The position numbers and the translations under genes were made by a program. A stretch of 64,000 nt of DNA. Source: Pseudoalteromonas sp. S16_S37 (lineage in GTDB: Bacteria; Pseudomonadota; Gammaproteobacteria; Enterobacterales; Alteromonadaceae). The notes below the pieces were generated by a model. The model saw only the letters and a list, made by a program, of their open reading frames with translations, ran no database searches and was not told where the DNA came from. The number at the start of each line of letters is the position of its first letter. Within the stretch, counting starts at the first letter, position 1. Where the stretch lies: contig NZ_JAAUWV010000004.1 in the NCBI RefSeq assembly GCF_014694405.1, positions 154,733-218,732 on the forward strand, given 5' to 3'. This document shows positions 56,901 through 64,000 of this stretch, one piece after another.

Positions 56901-57039
56901 TTATTTAAGTGCCAAAATACTAGAGGTGAAAGGTGTATTAGAGCGCAGTGGCGAAGTGGTTCATGTTATTGCTGGTAGGCTACTGGATCGCAGCGACTTG
57001 TTATTAACGCTTAAACCTCGCTCTAGAGAGTTCCATTAG
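53956..57039 (+). CDS. dnaE2: Error-prone DNA polymerase DnaE2
   Basis: A 1027-aa C-family polymerase for SOS translesion synthesis with ImuA and ImuB. ATG 53956 is chosen because an upstream in-frame start would lie on the far side of the LexA box and the family N-terminus is MRYAELFCQSNFSFLQGASH. In order: PHP domain, polymerase core with GRGSAANSVVCYCLEIT and PPDIDVDFEHQRREEV (the catalytic Asp residues), VRPGPIQGGMVHPFLQRR, the FGEYGFPESHSASFA region, helix-hairpin-helix, and the OB domain VTVIGLVTGKQAPGTAAG. The length matches DnaE2 (~1030) rather than DnaE1 (~1160). Confidence 0.95.
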   Translation: MRYAELFCQSNFSFLQGASHPEELVKQADFLAYDAIAICDECSVAGVVRAHRAIKENQLSVKLIVGSVFEYQTLKFVLLCPNRQAYAELCRVISNARKRCEKGKYELDLWDLMSIKHCLIIWLPTLGAQDNHWGMWLKQYHPQRVWLGLQRHLLNNDRAYISHCEQLAKQYDLPITACGGVLMHVGERQKLQHTLTAIRYNCAVSELGEMLISNTERSLRSKAKLSKLFKPQWLNATFEIASRCTFDLDSLQYEYPSELVPKGHSAMSYLRSLVKKGEQKRFPDGVPDDIAALIEKELSLIESLNYPYFFLTIHDVVMFAKRQGILYQGRGSAANSVVCYCLEITAVDPRQISVLFERFISQERNEPPDIDVDFEHQRREEVIQYIYHKYGRERAALAATVITYRFKSAVRDVGKALGMDSTQLDYYIKQVNRRDKALSWQTQISELGLDASSYQGQLFIELVNEILGFPRHLSQHVGGFVISAGPLYELVPIENAAMDARTVIQWDKDDLETLSLLKVDILALGMLSAIRKSFDYIHQHFNYTWRIADITRLGDDPQVYKMLQKADTVGVFQIESRAQMSMLPRLKPSCYYDLVIQIAIVRPGPIQGGMVHPFLQRRSGTEQISYPSEQVKSVLARTLGVPIFQEQVIKLAMVAAGFSGGEADKLRRAMASWKKTGELMQFKSKLLDGMQQRGYSQSYAEQIFAQICGFGEYGFPESHSASFAVLAYSSAWLKYYFPAFFYTALLNSLPMGFYSASQLCQDAQRHGVAILPVCINHSNYDHEVIEQHGTFAIRLGFRLVKGLSSDTIKTLLAQRPQQGYVNIEQIRMFGVSSTSLEKLASANALSCFAGGRYSARWQIMDKESELPLFSYVKDGDDIQEEMAPFGEGEALDNTLEDYAATGLTLNKHPITLLDEANRLGRFTRQVELAHIKNQQLVTVIGLVTGKQAPGTAAGVTFFTLEDDTGNINVVVWTATARAQKQAYLSAKILEVKGVLERSGEVVHVIAGRLLDRSDLLLTLKPRSREFH

Positions 57040-57412
57040 CATGGAATGCTTATTTATTGTGTTTGTGTAAACAGTTGTCTTGCAGAGATATTATGCTTGG
57101 ATTTATGCACGACGGTATCAACCACTCGCATTAAGGTACACCAGCGTTTTAGAAACCAAATGTAACACTTTTATAGCAAAAATTTTTTATGAAAGTAGAC
57201 TCTGAAAACGTCCATAATTGTACCTTTTATGGGGTTTTTAGGTTAATAACTTGTTGATTTGAATATTTTATTTTCACAAAACTTGTGCTTATAGCAGTGA
57301 TAGCGATAAAAAATGTAAGAAAAGTGGCGAATTGTGCGTTGCGAAAATATGTGGTAGAACAATACAGGTTAATTAAAACAATAACTTACACTACAACAGG
57401 GAAACGCAAACA
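57040..57412. other. Gap between dnaE2 and the second TonB receptor
   Basis: 373 AT-rich bases with no frame or clear operator; it must hold the receptor promoter. I looked for a Fur-type palindrome and did not find a convincing one. Confidence 0.5.
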
Positions 57413-60076
57413 ATGAAACCAATATTTGCATTAAGTGCATTGTCAGCAGCAATGTTACTAGGTCAAACCCAATCAGCTGTAGCGGCGGATGAAAAAGTAG
57501 AACGCATTGAAGTTACCGGTTCACACATCAAACGCACTGACATGGAAGGGCCTTCACCAATCCAATCAATTTCAGCAGGTGATTTAGCAGCTACAGGTTC
57601 TACAGACTTGATAGGTGCACTACAAAAACTACCGGTATCAGGTGCTGGTACATTTAGTACTCAAGGTAACTCAAGTGATGACACCGCCAACGGTGGGTCG
57701 AGTGTGGCACTCAGAGGCTTAGGTGCATCATCTACATTAGTATTAATCAACGGTCGTCGTGTTGCAGTAAGCCCATTTGCAAAAGACATCGAAACTTCTT
57801 TCGTTGACTTAAATACTATTCCAGTTTCGTCAGTTAAACGTATCGACATTCTAAAAGATGGTGCATCAGCAACCTATGGCTCTGATGCAGTAGCAGGTGT
57901 AATCAACATTATCTTGCGTAATGATATTGACGGCTTTGAAGTGTCGGGCAAAGTATCTGATACCGCTGATGGTGGTGGTGAAGAGCAAAACTTTACTGTG
58001 TTATGGGGCTCGTCGACCGATAAAGGGCAACATAACTTTGCGCTCGATTACTTCAAACGTGGCGATGTATTTTATGGTGACAGAGACTACACAGCCACTG
58101 CAGATCAGCGCTTTAGAGGTGGTAACAATTCTTTAAGCTCATCAGGTTTCCCTGGCAGTGTAGAAGTTGTTAGAAGCATGCTAACAGACGAGCAGTGGGC
58201 AAGACTTCCTGTAACAGGCACCGCTGATGATGGCACCCCAATCAGACAGACTATTTTTGCCGATGTATGGGGCAACGATAAATGTCCTGAGAATATGATC
58301 ATTGGCGATATCTGCCGTTATGACTATGCACCTCACATGACGTTAATTCCTTCAACTGAGCGTTTCAGCTTTAGCTATAACGGCGTTCAAGAACTTGCCG
58401 ATGGCGTTGAAGGTTTTGCGGAATTTGCAGCGCAACACGCATCAACATTCATTCAAGGTGCTGGCAGCCCAAGCTTTACCGAGCTAACAATGAGCGGTGA
58501 TAATCCAAATCACCCTCTAGCGACTGACCCAACGCACTTCTTACATGGTGTTGATATTTCAATGCGTCGTCGTACCGTTGATATTGGTAACCGTAAAAAA
58601 GACGTAGATTCAGAGTACTATCGTGGTGTTTTAGGTGCACGTGGTAACTACAAAGATTGGGATTGGGAAATTGCTTATTCAACAATTCGCTCAAGCGCAG
58701 TTGAAAAAGGCTTTGATGGTTTCCCTAATAAGATCCGTGCACAACAAGCGATTGATATGGGTTTATGGAACCCGTTTGAACCAAGCACTAACACAGCGCA
58801 AGGGCTAGCATACTTTGAGACTACAACAACGCGTTATGGTGCATCAACCATGCAATCACTCGACGGTACCATTTCTGGTGAGTTGTTTGAGCTAGGTGCG
58901 GGCTATGTATCAGCGGCATTTGGTTTTGAAACTCGCCGTGAAAAAATCGAAGATAACCCAGATAGCCAGTACATCCGTGGTGAAATTTTTGGTACAGAAG
59001 CAACGCAAGCCAATGGTGACAGAGATAACACGGCAGTGTTTGCTGAGTTCAGCGTACCAGTGCTAGACACGTTAGAGCTACAACTTGCTGTACGTCATGA
59101 AGATTACAGTGATTTTGGTACCACGACCGACCCTAAAATTGCATTTCGCTGGGCGCCCATTGATTCGTTAGTTATTCGTGGTTCTTGGGGTACTGCATTT
59201 AGAGCACCATCACTGGTACAGCTACATTTAGGCCGCACTGATGAGTCTCCATCAGTTATCGATAAAGAGCGTTGTCGTCAAACAGGCGCCGAGGCAGATT
59301 GTGAACCAACAGAATACACAGCAATTGTTGCGGGTAACAAAAAGCTTAAGCCAGAAGAGTCTGAAAACTACAACCTAGGTGTTGTATGGCAGGCAACTGA
59401 CGACTTTAGCATTGGCGTTGATTACTGGAACTACGACCAAGAAGATCTCATTAAGAAGATTGGTGCACAGAAGCTAGTTGATTGCTGTGGTACCGATCCT
59501 AACTTAGTTGTTCGTGCGCCAAGCCAAGGTAGTACACTAGGTCGTATTTTGACTATCAACGACACATTCGTAAACATTGGTGGTCGTGAAACAGATGGTT
59601 TTGATGTTAACTTAGCGTATGCACTGACTACACAAAATATGGGTGAATTTAAGTTTAGCTATAACTTAACTTATGCCCTGAACTTTGAAGAGCAATCTTT
59701 CCAAAGTGATGACCAAGGTAACACAAGCACTGTACGTGAAGACCTAAACGGTGAGCATGAGCATCCACAATACCGTTGGACTGCGGGTGTTGACTGGGCA
59801 AATAATGACTGGTTAGCAACATTCAATGTTAACTTCATTGACTCGTACAACGACTTAGCAGATAGCGCAGGTAAGAAGTTTAAGATTGAATCTTGGACAA
59901 CTTACGATGCAACACTAAGCTATATCGGCTTTAAAGACTTAACATTAACGTTAGGTGCAGCAAACCTGTTTAATGAAGAAGCGCCACTTGTGCCTTCTGA
60001 CGCTATGGGTATTGATGCTAAAACGCACACAACACTTGGTCGCCAAGCTTACTTTAAGTTTGACTACAAGTTCTAA
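57413..60076 (+). CDS. TonB-dependent outer-membrane receptor
   Basis: An 887-aa receptor with a signal peptide (MKPIFALSALSAAMLLGQTQ, then SAVAA). The TonB-box-like region is VERIEVTGSHIKRTD, common in Alteromonadales receptors. The plug has LRGLGASSTLVLINGRRVAV and KDGASATYGSDAVAGVINI (~150). The barrel includes SWGTAFRAPSLVQL and ends in AYFKFDYKF with terminal Phe. Ligand unknown. It is convergent with the isonitrile operon, with only ~210 bases between their ends; this could reflect uptake of a metal-isonitrile complex or be chance. Confidence 0.92.
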   Translation: MKPIFALSALSAAMLLGQTQSAVAADEKVERIEVTGSHIKRTDMEGPSPIQSISAGDLAATGSTDLIGALQKLPVSGAGTFSTQGNSSDDTANGGSSVALRGLGASSTLVLINGRRVAVSPFAKDIETSFVDLNTIPVSSVKRIDILKDGASATYGSDAVAGVINIILRNDIDGFEVSGKVSDTADGGGEEQNFTVLWGSSTDKGQHNFALDYFKRGDVFYGDRDYTATADQRFRGGNNSLSSSGFPGSVEVVRSMLTDEQWARLPVTGTADDGTPIRQTIFADVWGNDKCPENMIIGDICRYDYAPHMTLIPSTERFSFSYNGVQELADGVEGFAEFAAQHASTFIQGAGSPSFTELTMSGDNPNHPLATDPTHFLHGVDISMRRRTVDIGNRKKDVDSEYYRGVLGARGNYKDWDWEIAYSTIRSSAVEKGFDGFPNKIRAQQAIDMGLWNPFEPSTNTAQGLAYFETTTTRYGASTMQSLDGTISGELFELGAGYVSAAFGFETRREKIEDNPDSQYIRGEIFGTEATQANGDRDNTAVFAEFSVPVLDTLELQLAVRHEDYSDFGTTTDPKIAFRWAPIDSLVIRGSWGTAFRAPSLVQLHLGRTDESPSVIDKERCRQTGAEADCEPTEYTAIVAGNKKLKPEESENYNLGVVWQATDDFSIGVDYWNYDQEDLIKKIGAQKLVDCCGTDPNLVVRAPSQGSTLGRILTINDTFVNIGGRETDGFDVNLAYALTTQNMGEFKFSYNLTYALNFEEQSFQSDDQGNTSTVREDLNGEHEHPQYRWTAGVDWANNDWLATFNVNFIDSYNDLADSAGKKFKIESWTTYDATLSYIGFKDLTLTLGAANLFNEEAPLVPSDAMGIDAKTHTTLGRQAYFKFDYKF

Positions 60077-60100
60077 TCAGTTTGAAAAATTGATTTAGAT

Positions 60101-60131
60101 AAAAGCCCTGCGCAAGTCGCGGGGCTTTTTT
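60101..60131 (+). terminator. Rho-independent terminator of the second TonB receptor
   Basis: A 12-bp stem (aaaagccctgcg / cgcggggctttt, one G-T pair), 5-base loop, then a T6 run. Confidence 0.9.
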
Positions 60132-60287
60132 ATGGCGCATTACTAAAGACATCCACCTTAATTTACATGTTGGGGTGGTTTGTGAAAAATTACAGAGCAC
60201 TTATGAAGCAAATCATAAGCGCTCTTTGAGTAAAGTAACTCGGTTATATCAGTGCAAGCTACTCAATTATCATTTTGATTTTTAAAC

Positions 60288-62756
60288 TTAATATACTTGT
60301 ACGCGCCACAGCTCTCGTTGCATCGACGCTTCACTCATAGCCGCGCGTCCATGTAAGGTGTAGTAGTTATCTATAATGACCAAATCTCCCGCTTGCCACT
60401 CATATTCCACAAGACAGCGAGGGTCGTATGCTACGTCATGAGCATCGCGTATTGCCGCATTAAATTCTGCCTGTGGCATATCTGAGTTACTCAGTGTGAA
60501 TGTCTGCATTGCCAACTGAGACCCTTCTTGATAGCGAAATATATCGTCGCCCGTCACAGGATGAGTGTAAACCAAAGGGTAGGTATGAGGTGAGCCGCCA
60601 TAATAGGTCATTTTTGTGTTGTAGGTTACATCAAGCGCTCGCCATTGTTCAACTTTATCTTGCCCAGCAATTTTCAGTGCGCAGCGACTGTCTACAAGCA
60701 AGGTTTGGCCTTCGCCTTTGGCGGGTGGTGTTTTGCAATACAACATAAAAGTATGTGCTGTAAATCTTGGGTTTTCGATAACTTCAGGTGTGTTTGCTGG
60801 CAGCATACTTAAATCCCAATGTAGCGGTGTCTTTTCGGTGGACATCACATAACCGGTGGGGTTTTCCTCTGGTTTTACCACTTTTACAGGACCAAAGTTC
60901 CAATGATATAGTTGACCATAAGGTTCGCAGAACTTCACCAGATCTTGTGGTTCAAATAAGTTAACTTGTTTCAAAACAACAAAGCCGAACTCCTGTGATA
61001 GGCTTTGTAAAAACTCAGACGATAATTGCTCATAACATGTGCCTGATTTTTTGGTGATTTTCAAACCAATTTTGGGTGTTTTAATGAGCTCAAAATCAAA
61101 CTGTTCGGCATTATTATTCGCAACCTCTAGATATAACCACTTGTGGCCTTGGTAATACACTGGCACAACAAGTGATTCAAGTGCGATAGCGTGGGGCAAC
61201 TGTACATACTCACCAGATAACTTGCGAACGGGCACGGTATGCCAAGGAGAAGTGCTTTGCTGCTGATGTTTAGTCAAAGCGAAAGTAAATTTAGGCCCGG
61301 CATTGTCATACTGATGAACAGACAAACGAATATGATTTGGAAACGCTTTTTCTATACCATAAGAGAGCGCTTTGCCTCTAAACATCATGGTATAGGCTTT
61401 GTCGCAAATCGACTGCAAGTATTGGTCTCTATCTGCTTCGGCCATAGGTTCAAGGTTAATATCATGGTACAAGTAACTACACAGTTTATCGTGAGTGCTT
61501 GAAAGCGCCTGATTACTTTGTACTTCTTTAGCAAACTTATTAAACGCGTTTTTACCGAGCCCTAGTTGCGCCACCAATTGTTCGCGCAATGTGTTTGAGC
61601 ACTCAGCATCATCTTGTGTGTTGACAAGTGATTGCAAGTCGGCCCATTGAATATGCTCAGTGATAGTTAATTGGCGTAATGCGTTTTTGTAATGCTCTTT
61701 TTGTTCATCAGTAACCTGTACAATATCATTAAATGTTGTGCCATCACTTAAAATAGTGAGCTTACAACCGGGTTTATATACTTGCTTAATTTGTGCGCAA
61801 ATTTCATCTAGTCGCTCAATTGCAATTACTTCGCCATAATCGGGCATGACAGAAAACGACTTATCTTTTTGATTTGGAGACTTACACGGGAATCCCGGTA
61901 AAATCATTTCAATGGGAAGCGATTCCTCAACAAAATAGGCAAGTTGAGTTGCTAACAGGGCTCGCCCAGTTGTTGCAAACTTATCGCCTTCAACGCGAAC
62001 TAAATAGCGCTCAATGATATTCAATAGGGTATCGTGTAATGACTGCTCTTGTTGTATTTGTGTTTGTGGTTGCTTTTTAATTGCTATGTCAAACTGGGAC
62101 ATGTTCATTCCTTTTAATTTTTCATTCACTAGATTGCCAAGCTGTGTTATTTCGCTGATCTGTAATATAAGAGGGTTAGGTAATTCGCTGATATTACCGT
62201 AACCCCAAGCCACCCATACTGGCGTTACACCTGCTGCCAAAGCCGTGTTTATGTCGATAGATGTATCACCAATAAACAAGGTCTGTGATGGATGAAGGTT
62301 TAATCTATCCAACACAGTGAGGGTAGAGGTTGGATCTGGCTTTTTAGCAAATTGACTGTTTGCACCTACAATGGCGTCAAATTCAATATCATCGAATAGA
62401 GTTTTCAAGACAACTTGCGCATGGGATTGGTGCTTATTGGTCACGACCAAAACTTTAAGCCCAAGAGCTTTAAAATCACGCAAAGCCTGATGCACACCTT
62501 GATAAGGACTCGTATGTTGGCAAAGACGTGTTTGATATTCTTCTAAATAATGCTTGTACACTGTGTCGACAGATAAGTGTTCGGGGCATAAATGCTCGAC
62601 CATATCGCGAGAGCCCCCTCCGATATATTGACGGTATACCGGCTCACCAAGGCGCTCTAAACCAAAGTGAGCAAGTGTGCGGTCCATGGCATAGGCAATA
62701 TCTTTGAGGGTATCGACTAAGGTGCCATCTAAGTCAAAAATCAGCGCTTTAAGCAC
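60288..62756 (-). CDS. HAD phosphatase + isonitrile synthase + Fe(II)/2OG oxygenase fusion
   Basis: An 822-aa three-part protein. Residues 1-216 form a Gph-like HAD phosphatase: FDLDGTLVD, VVTNK, KKPDP and FIGDTSIDINTA. Residues ~240-510 are a PvcA/Dit1 isonitrile synthase (MILPGFPCKSPNQKDKSF, LSDGTTFNDIV), a family converting an amino-acid amine to isonitrile with ribulose-5-phosphate as carbon donor. Residues ~560-822 are a PvcB/TauD-like oxygenase with iron ligands in PLHWDLSM (~645) and YTLHGRA (~800), and the 2OG Arg in RELWRVQVY. The start is GTG with aggag six bases upstream, overlapping the preceding synthase by 8 bases. An internal aaaagga-spaced ATG at 62102 could give a separate 604-aa synthase-oxygenase. 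The product is probably a vinyl- or hydroxy-isonitrile; the amino acid is unknown. Confidence 0.85.
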   Translation of the reverse strand: MLKALIFDLDGTLVDTLKDIAYAMDRTLAHFGLERLGEPVYRQYIGGGSRDMVEHLCPEHLSVDTVYKHYLEEYQTRLCQHTSPYQGVHQALRDFKALGLKVLVVTNKHQSHAQVVLKTLFDDIEFDAIVGANSQFAKKPDPTSTLTVLDRLNLHPSQTLFIGDTSIDINTALAAGVTPVWVAWGYGNISELPNPLILQISEITQLGNLVNEKLKGMNMSQFDIAIKKQPQTQIQQEQSLHDTLLNIIERYLVRVEGDKFATTGRALLATQLAYFVEESLPIEMILPGFPCKSPNQKDKSFSVMPDYGEVIAIERLDEICAQIKQVYKPGCKLTILSDGTTFNDIVQVTDEQKEHYKNALRQLTITEHIQWADLQSLVNTQDDAECSNTLREQLVAQLGLGKNAFNKFAKEVQSNQALSSTHDKLCSYLYHDINLEPMAEADRDQYLQSICDKAYTMMFRGKALSYGIEKAFPNHIRLSVHQYDNAGPKFTFALTKHQQQSTSPWHTVPVRKLSGEYVQLPHAIALESLVVPVYYQGHKWLYLEVANNNAEQFDFELIKTPKIGLKITKKSGTCYEQLSSEFLQSLSQEFGFVVLKQVNLFEPQDLVKFCEPYGQLYHWNFGPVKVVKPEENPTGYVMSTEKTPLHWDLSMLPANTPEVIENPRFTAHTFMLYCKTPPAKGEGQTLLVDSRCALKIAGQDKVEQWRALDVTYNTKMTYYGGSPHTYPLVYTHPVTGDDIFRYQEGSQLAMQTFTLSNSDMPQAEFNAAIRDAHDVAYDPRCLVEYEWQAGDLVIIDNYYTLHGRAAMSEASMQRELWRVQVY
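62100..62115 (-). promoter_or_regulatory. Internal ribosome binding site and start inside the fusion gene
   Basis: On the minus strand aaaagga, six bases (atgaac), then ATG (62102-62100), exactly at the join between the HAD domain and the isonitrile synthase. It would begin a protein MSQFDIAIKK. This suggests that the two were, or still are, separately translated. Confidence 0.6.
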
Positions 62757-63729
62757 GTTGCTCTCCTAGCTCTTGAACAAACTGAGGTTGATAATGACAA
62801 GGCTTGCCTTGGTTGAATATCAATCGATACCGATTTTCGTCGACTAAACTTCTACGCTTTAATTGCACTTCGCCATCTACTCTTACTGCAACTGAGTGCC
62901 AAGGCGTTCGCCAGCTATCTTCTGCTCGACCGAGTTGGATACCAATTTTTTTAGATACTCTAAATTGAGGGTGTATGGATAAGCGAACAGCATTCGGAAA
63001 CTTATCTTCAAGTAAAGCACTCCATGCATTACTGCGCTGGATCACTCTCAAAGATGTTTGTTTAGCGAGCTTTTGGATTTGTGTTTTACTTGATTGCGCG
63101 AATTCGCTAAGCCCGCAATAGTCTTCAAAAAGAAAGCGCGTGATCCCCGTATACATCGACTTTGTAGCAGGGTCAGTTTTAGCGCATGCAGTCAAAGTAA
63201 TAAGCGACTCACCATACATGATCATCAGCTCTTCTCGCATTGACGATAAGCACTTCAACTGTGTAAATGCGTCCTTAATATCAAAAAAATCAAAGTGTTG
63301 TGGGTAATGCTCTGAATAATAGGCAATGACTTGATCGGTGTAAGCTTGTACGTTTTCATCTGGAATGCGTACTAGATCTGAAAACACATAGCCATCAGAG
63401 CATATAATGAGCTTGGCACCAAAAGAATAAACGGTGGAAATTTCTTCACACAGTTCATTAAGCAAGTCAATTGAATGCATCTCTGCTAAGTCTGGTAAAT
63501 AGCTGAGTGTTTTATCACGATTTGGCGACTTACCGGGATAGGCGGGTAAAATCATAGTGATAGGTTGTTGTTGTTCAATTAAGTTTTTTACAATAGCTAC
63601 ATGGTGTGCGGTTTCTTGCTCATCAAAATGTTCAAACTCATGCAACAAAGGTGCTTCGCTTGCAACTAACTTACGCCTTGCGAAAATAAGCGAAACTATA
63701 TTTTTTGCAAGCTTAGTGACATGGTCCAT
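62749..63729 (-). CDS. Isonitrile (isocyanide) synthase, PvcA/Dit1 family
   Basis: A 326-aa stand-alone member of the PvcA/IsnA/Dit1 family, which turns an aromatic or other amino acid into an isonitrile with ribulose-5-phosphate. Family motifs: MILPAYPGKSPNRDKTLSYL (~58), KLIICSDGYVFSDLVRI (~105), VRLSIHPQ and WRTPWHSVAVRVDG (C-terminal). The length equals P. aeruginosa PvcA (~328). The start has a very strong gggagg site 5 bases before ATG. It is first in the operon, overlapping the fusion gene, which carries a second, clearly diverged synthase domain; the substrates may therefore differ. Confidence 0.9.
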   Translation of the reverse strand: MDHVTKLAKNIVSLIFARRKLVASEAPLLHEFEHFDEQETAHHVAIVKNLIEQQQPITMILPAYPGKSPNRDKTLSYLPDLAEMHSIDLLNELCEEISTVYSFGAKLIICSDGYVFSDLVRIPDENVQAYTDQVIAYYSEHYPQHFDFFDIKDAFTQLKCLSSMREELMIMYGESLITLTACAKTDPATKSMYTGITRFLFEDYCGLSEFAQSSKTQIQKLAKQTSLRVIQRSNAWSALLEDKFPNAVRLSIHPQFRVSKKIGIQLGRAEDSWRTPWHSVAVRVDGEVQLKRRSLVDENRYRLIFNQGKPCHYQPQFVQELGEQRA

Positions 63730-63899
63730 ATATCCTCCCAGAAATAACCATTTTGTGCACTCGCATCACGGCATTGCTGAGCGTGTGCGCCCAAGCAAAG
63801 GATTCAACACCTAGATGAAACAATGGCGAAATCACTATGTGAAGTGAAGGTGCACAATAAACTTGGACCGATAATAGCCTGAGGGATCCCCATAAATAA
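63730..63899 (-). promoter_or_regulatory. Promoter region of the isonitrile operon
   Basis: 170 bases between the upstream partial gene and the isonitrile synthase start. No terminator or known operator is recognised, so the operon could also be read from upstream. Confidence 0.4.
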
Positions 63900-63998
63900 T
63901 CATTTAAATTCAAACACATCACTAACATCCAAATTTTGCCAATTCAAGTCAGTGATGGTTTTCTTAAAATGCCGGAGCCCCGCCATATAGTCTTGCTT
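63900..63998 (-). CDS. 3' end of an unidentified gene
   Basis: A minus-strand frame is open from the window edge to TGA 63902-63900: 32 residues, including KQDYMAGLRHFKKTITDL and ending DVSDVFEFK. It has a protein-like composition and the same direction as the isonitrile operon, so it may be an upstream member. It is too short to identify. Confidence 0.4.
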   Translation of the reverse strand, partial: KQDYMAGLRHFKKTITDLNWQNLDVSDVFEFK

Positions 63999-64000
63999 AT

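Noticed and set aside
57040..57412. Fur box upstream of the second TonB receptor
   Set aside because: Searched by eye for a gataatgataatcattatc-like palindrome; only scattered AT-rich partial matches.

Overview
The window looks like a chromosomal segment of a marine gammaproteobacterium of the Alteromonadales, most likely Pseudoalteromonas or a close relative. This is inferred from AT-rich codon use, the 180-kDa-class NAD-glutamate dehydrogenase, the gene order pyrD-zapC-rlmL-glutaredoxin-uup-DUF3466, the DUF2062/comEC/msbA/lpxK block, and TonB receptors beside an imuA-imuB/dnaE2 SOS cassette. I saw no rRNA, tRNA or CRISPR array.

Layout. (1) 1-23 kb holds core genes: the end of a YCF48-like gene, an RND exporter, gdhB, pyrD, zapC, rlmL, a glutaredoxin-like gene, uup, a secreted DUF3466 protein, DUF2062, comEC, msbA, lpxK, a Trm112 protein, a pseudouridine synthase and tcdA. 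(2) 23-26 kb holds a frameshifted periplasmic solute-binding gene, then csdA-csdE on the minus strand, convergent with their functional partner tcdA. (3) 25.7-37.2 kb is a TCA-cycle supercluster: gltA divergent from sdhCDAB-sucAB-sucCD. SucB carries two lipoyl domains. (4) 37.2-47 kb is an accessory island. It carries an RHS polymorphic toxin with a deaminase-like C-terminus, its probable immunity gene, and a divergent 1019-aa Ig-like repeat protein cut off exactly at an RHS motif. Its edges carry inverted IS3-family transposase remnants, an IS110-family remnant, and a diverged 105-bp fragment of the neighbouring sucD. (5) 47-57 kb holds an SOS mutagenesis cassette, imuA-imuB and dnaE2. Each transcription unit has a perfect LexA box, but the two are separated by a 4.5-kb minus-strand block (polysaccharide deacetylase, glycosyltransferase, TonB receptor). 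(6) 57.4-63.7 kb holds a second TonB receptor, convergent with a two-gene isonitrile biosynthesis operon. That operon has a stand-alone PvcA/Dit1-type isonitrile synthase followed by one long frame encoding HAD phosphatase + second isonitrile synthase + PvcB/TauD-like Fe(II)/2-oxoglutarate oxygenase.

How the genes work together. The TCA block supplies citrate synthase, complex II, the E1 and E2 subunits of 2-oxoglutarate dehydrogenase, and succinyl-CoA synthetase; GdhB feeds 2-oxoglutarate into it. CsdA, CsdE and TcdA form a sulfur-transfer/tRNA ct6A module. MsbA, LpxK and ComEC are envelope functions.

The most novel candidate system is the isonitrile operon at 60.3-63.7 kb. It has two different isonitrile synthases, a phosphatase domain in the same reading frame (isonitrile synthases use ribulose-5-phosphate), and an internal Shine-Dalgarno/ATG that could also yield a separate synthase-oxygenase protein. 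The second candidate is the RHS-deaminase/immunity pair inside the IS-scarred island next to sucD.
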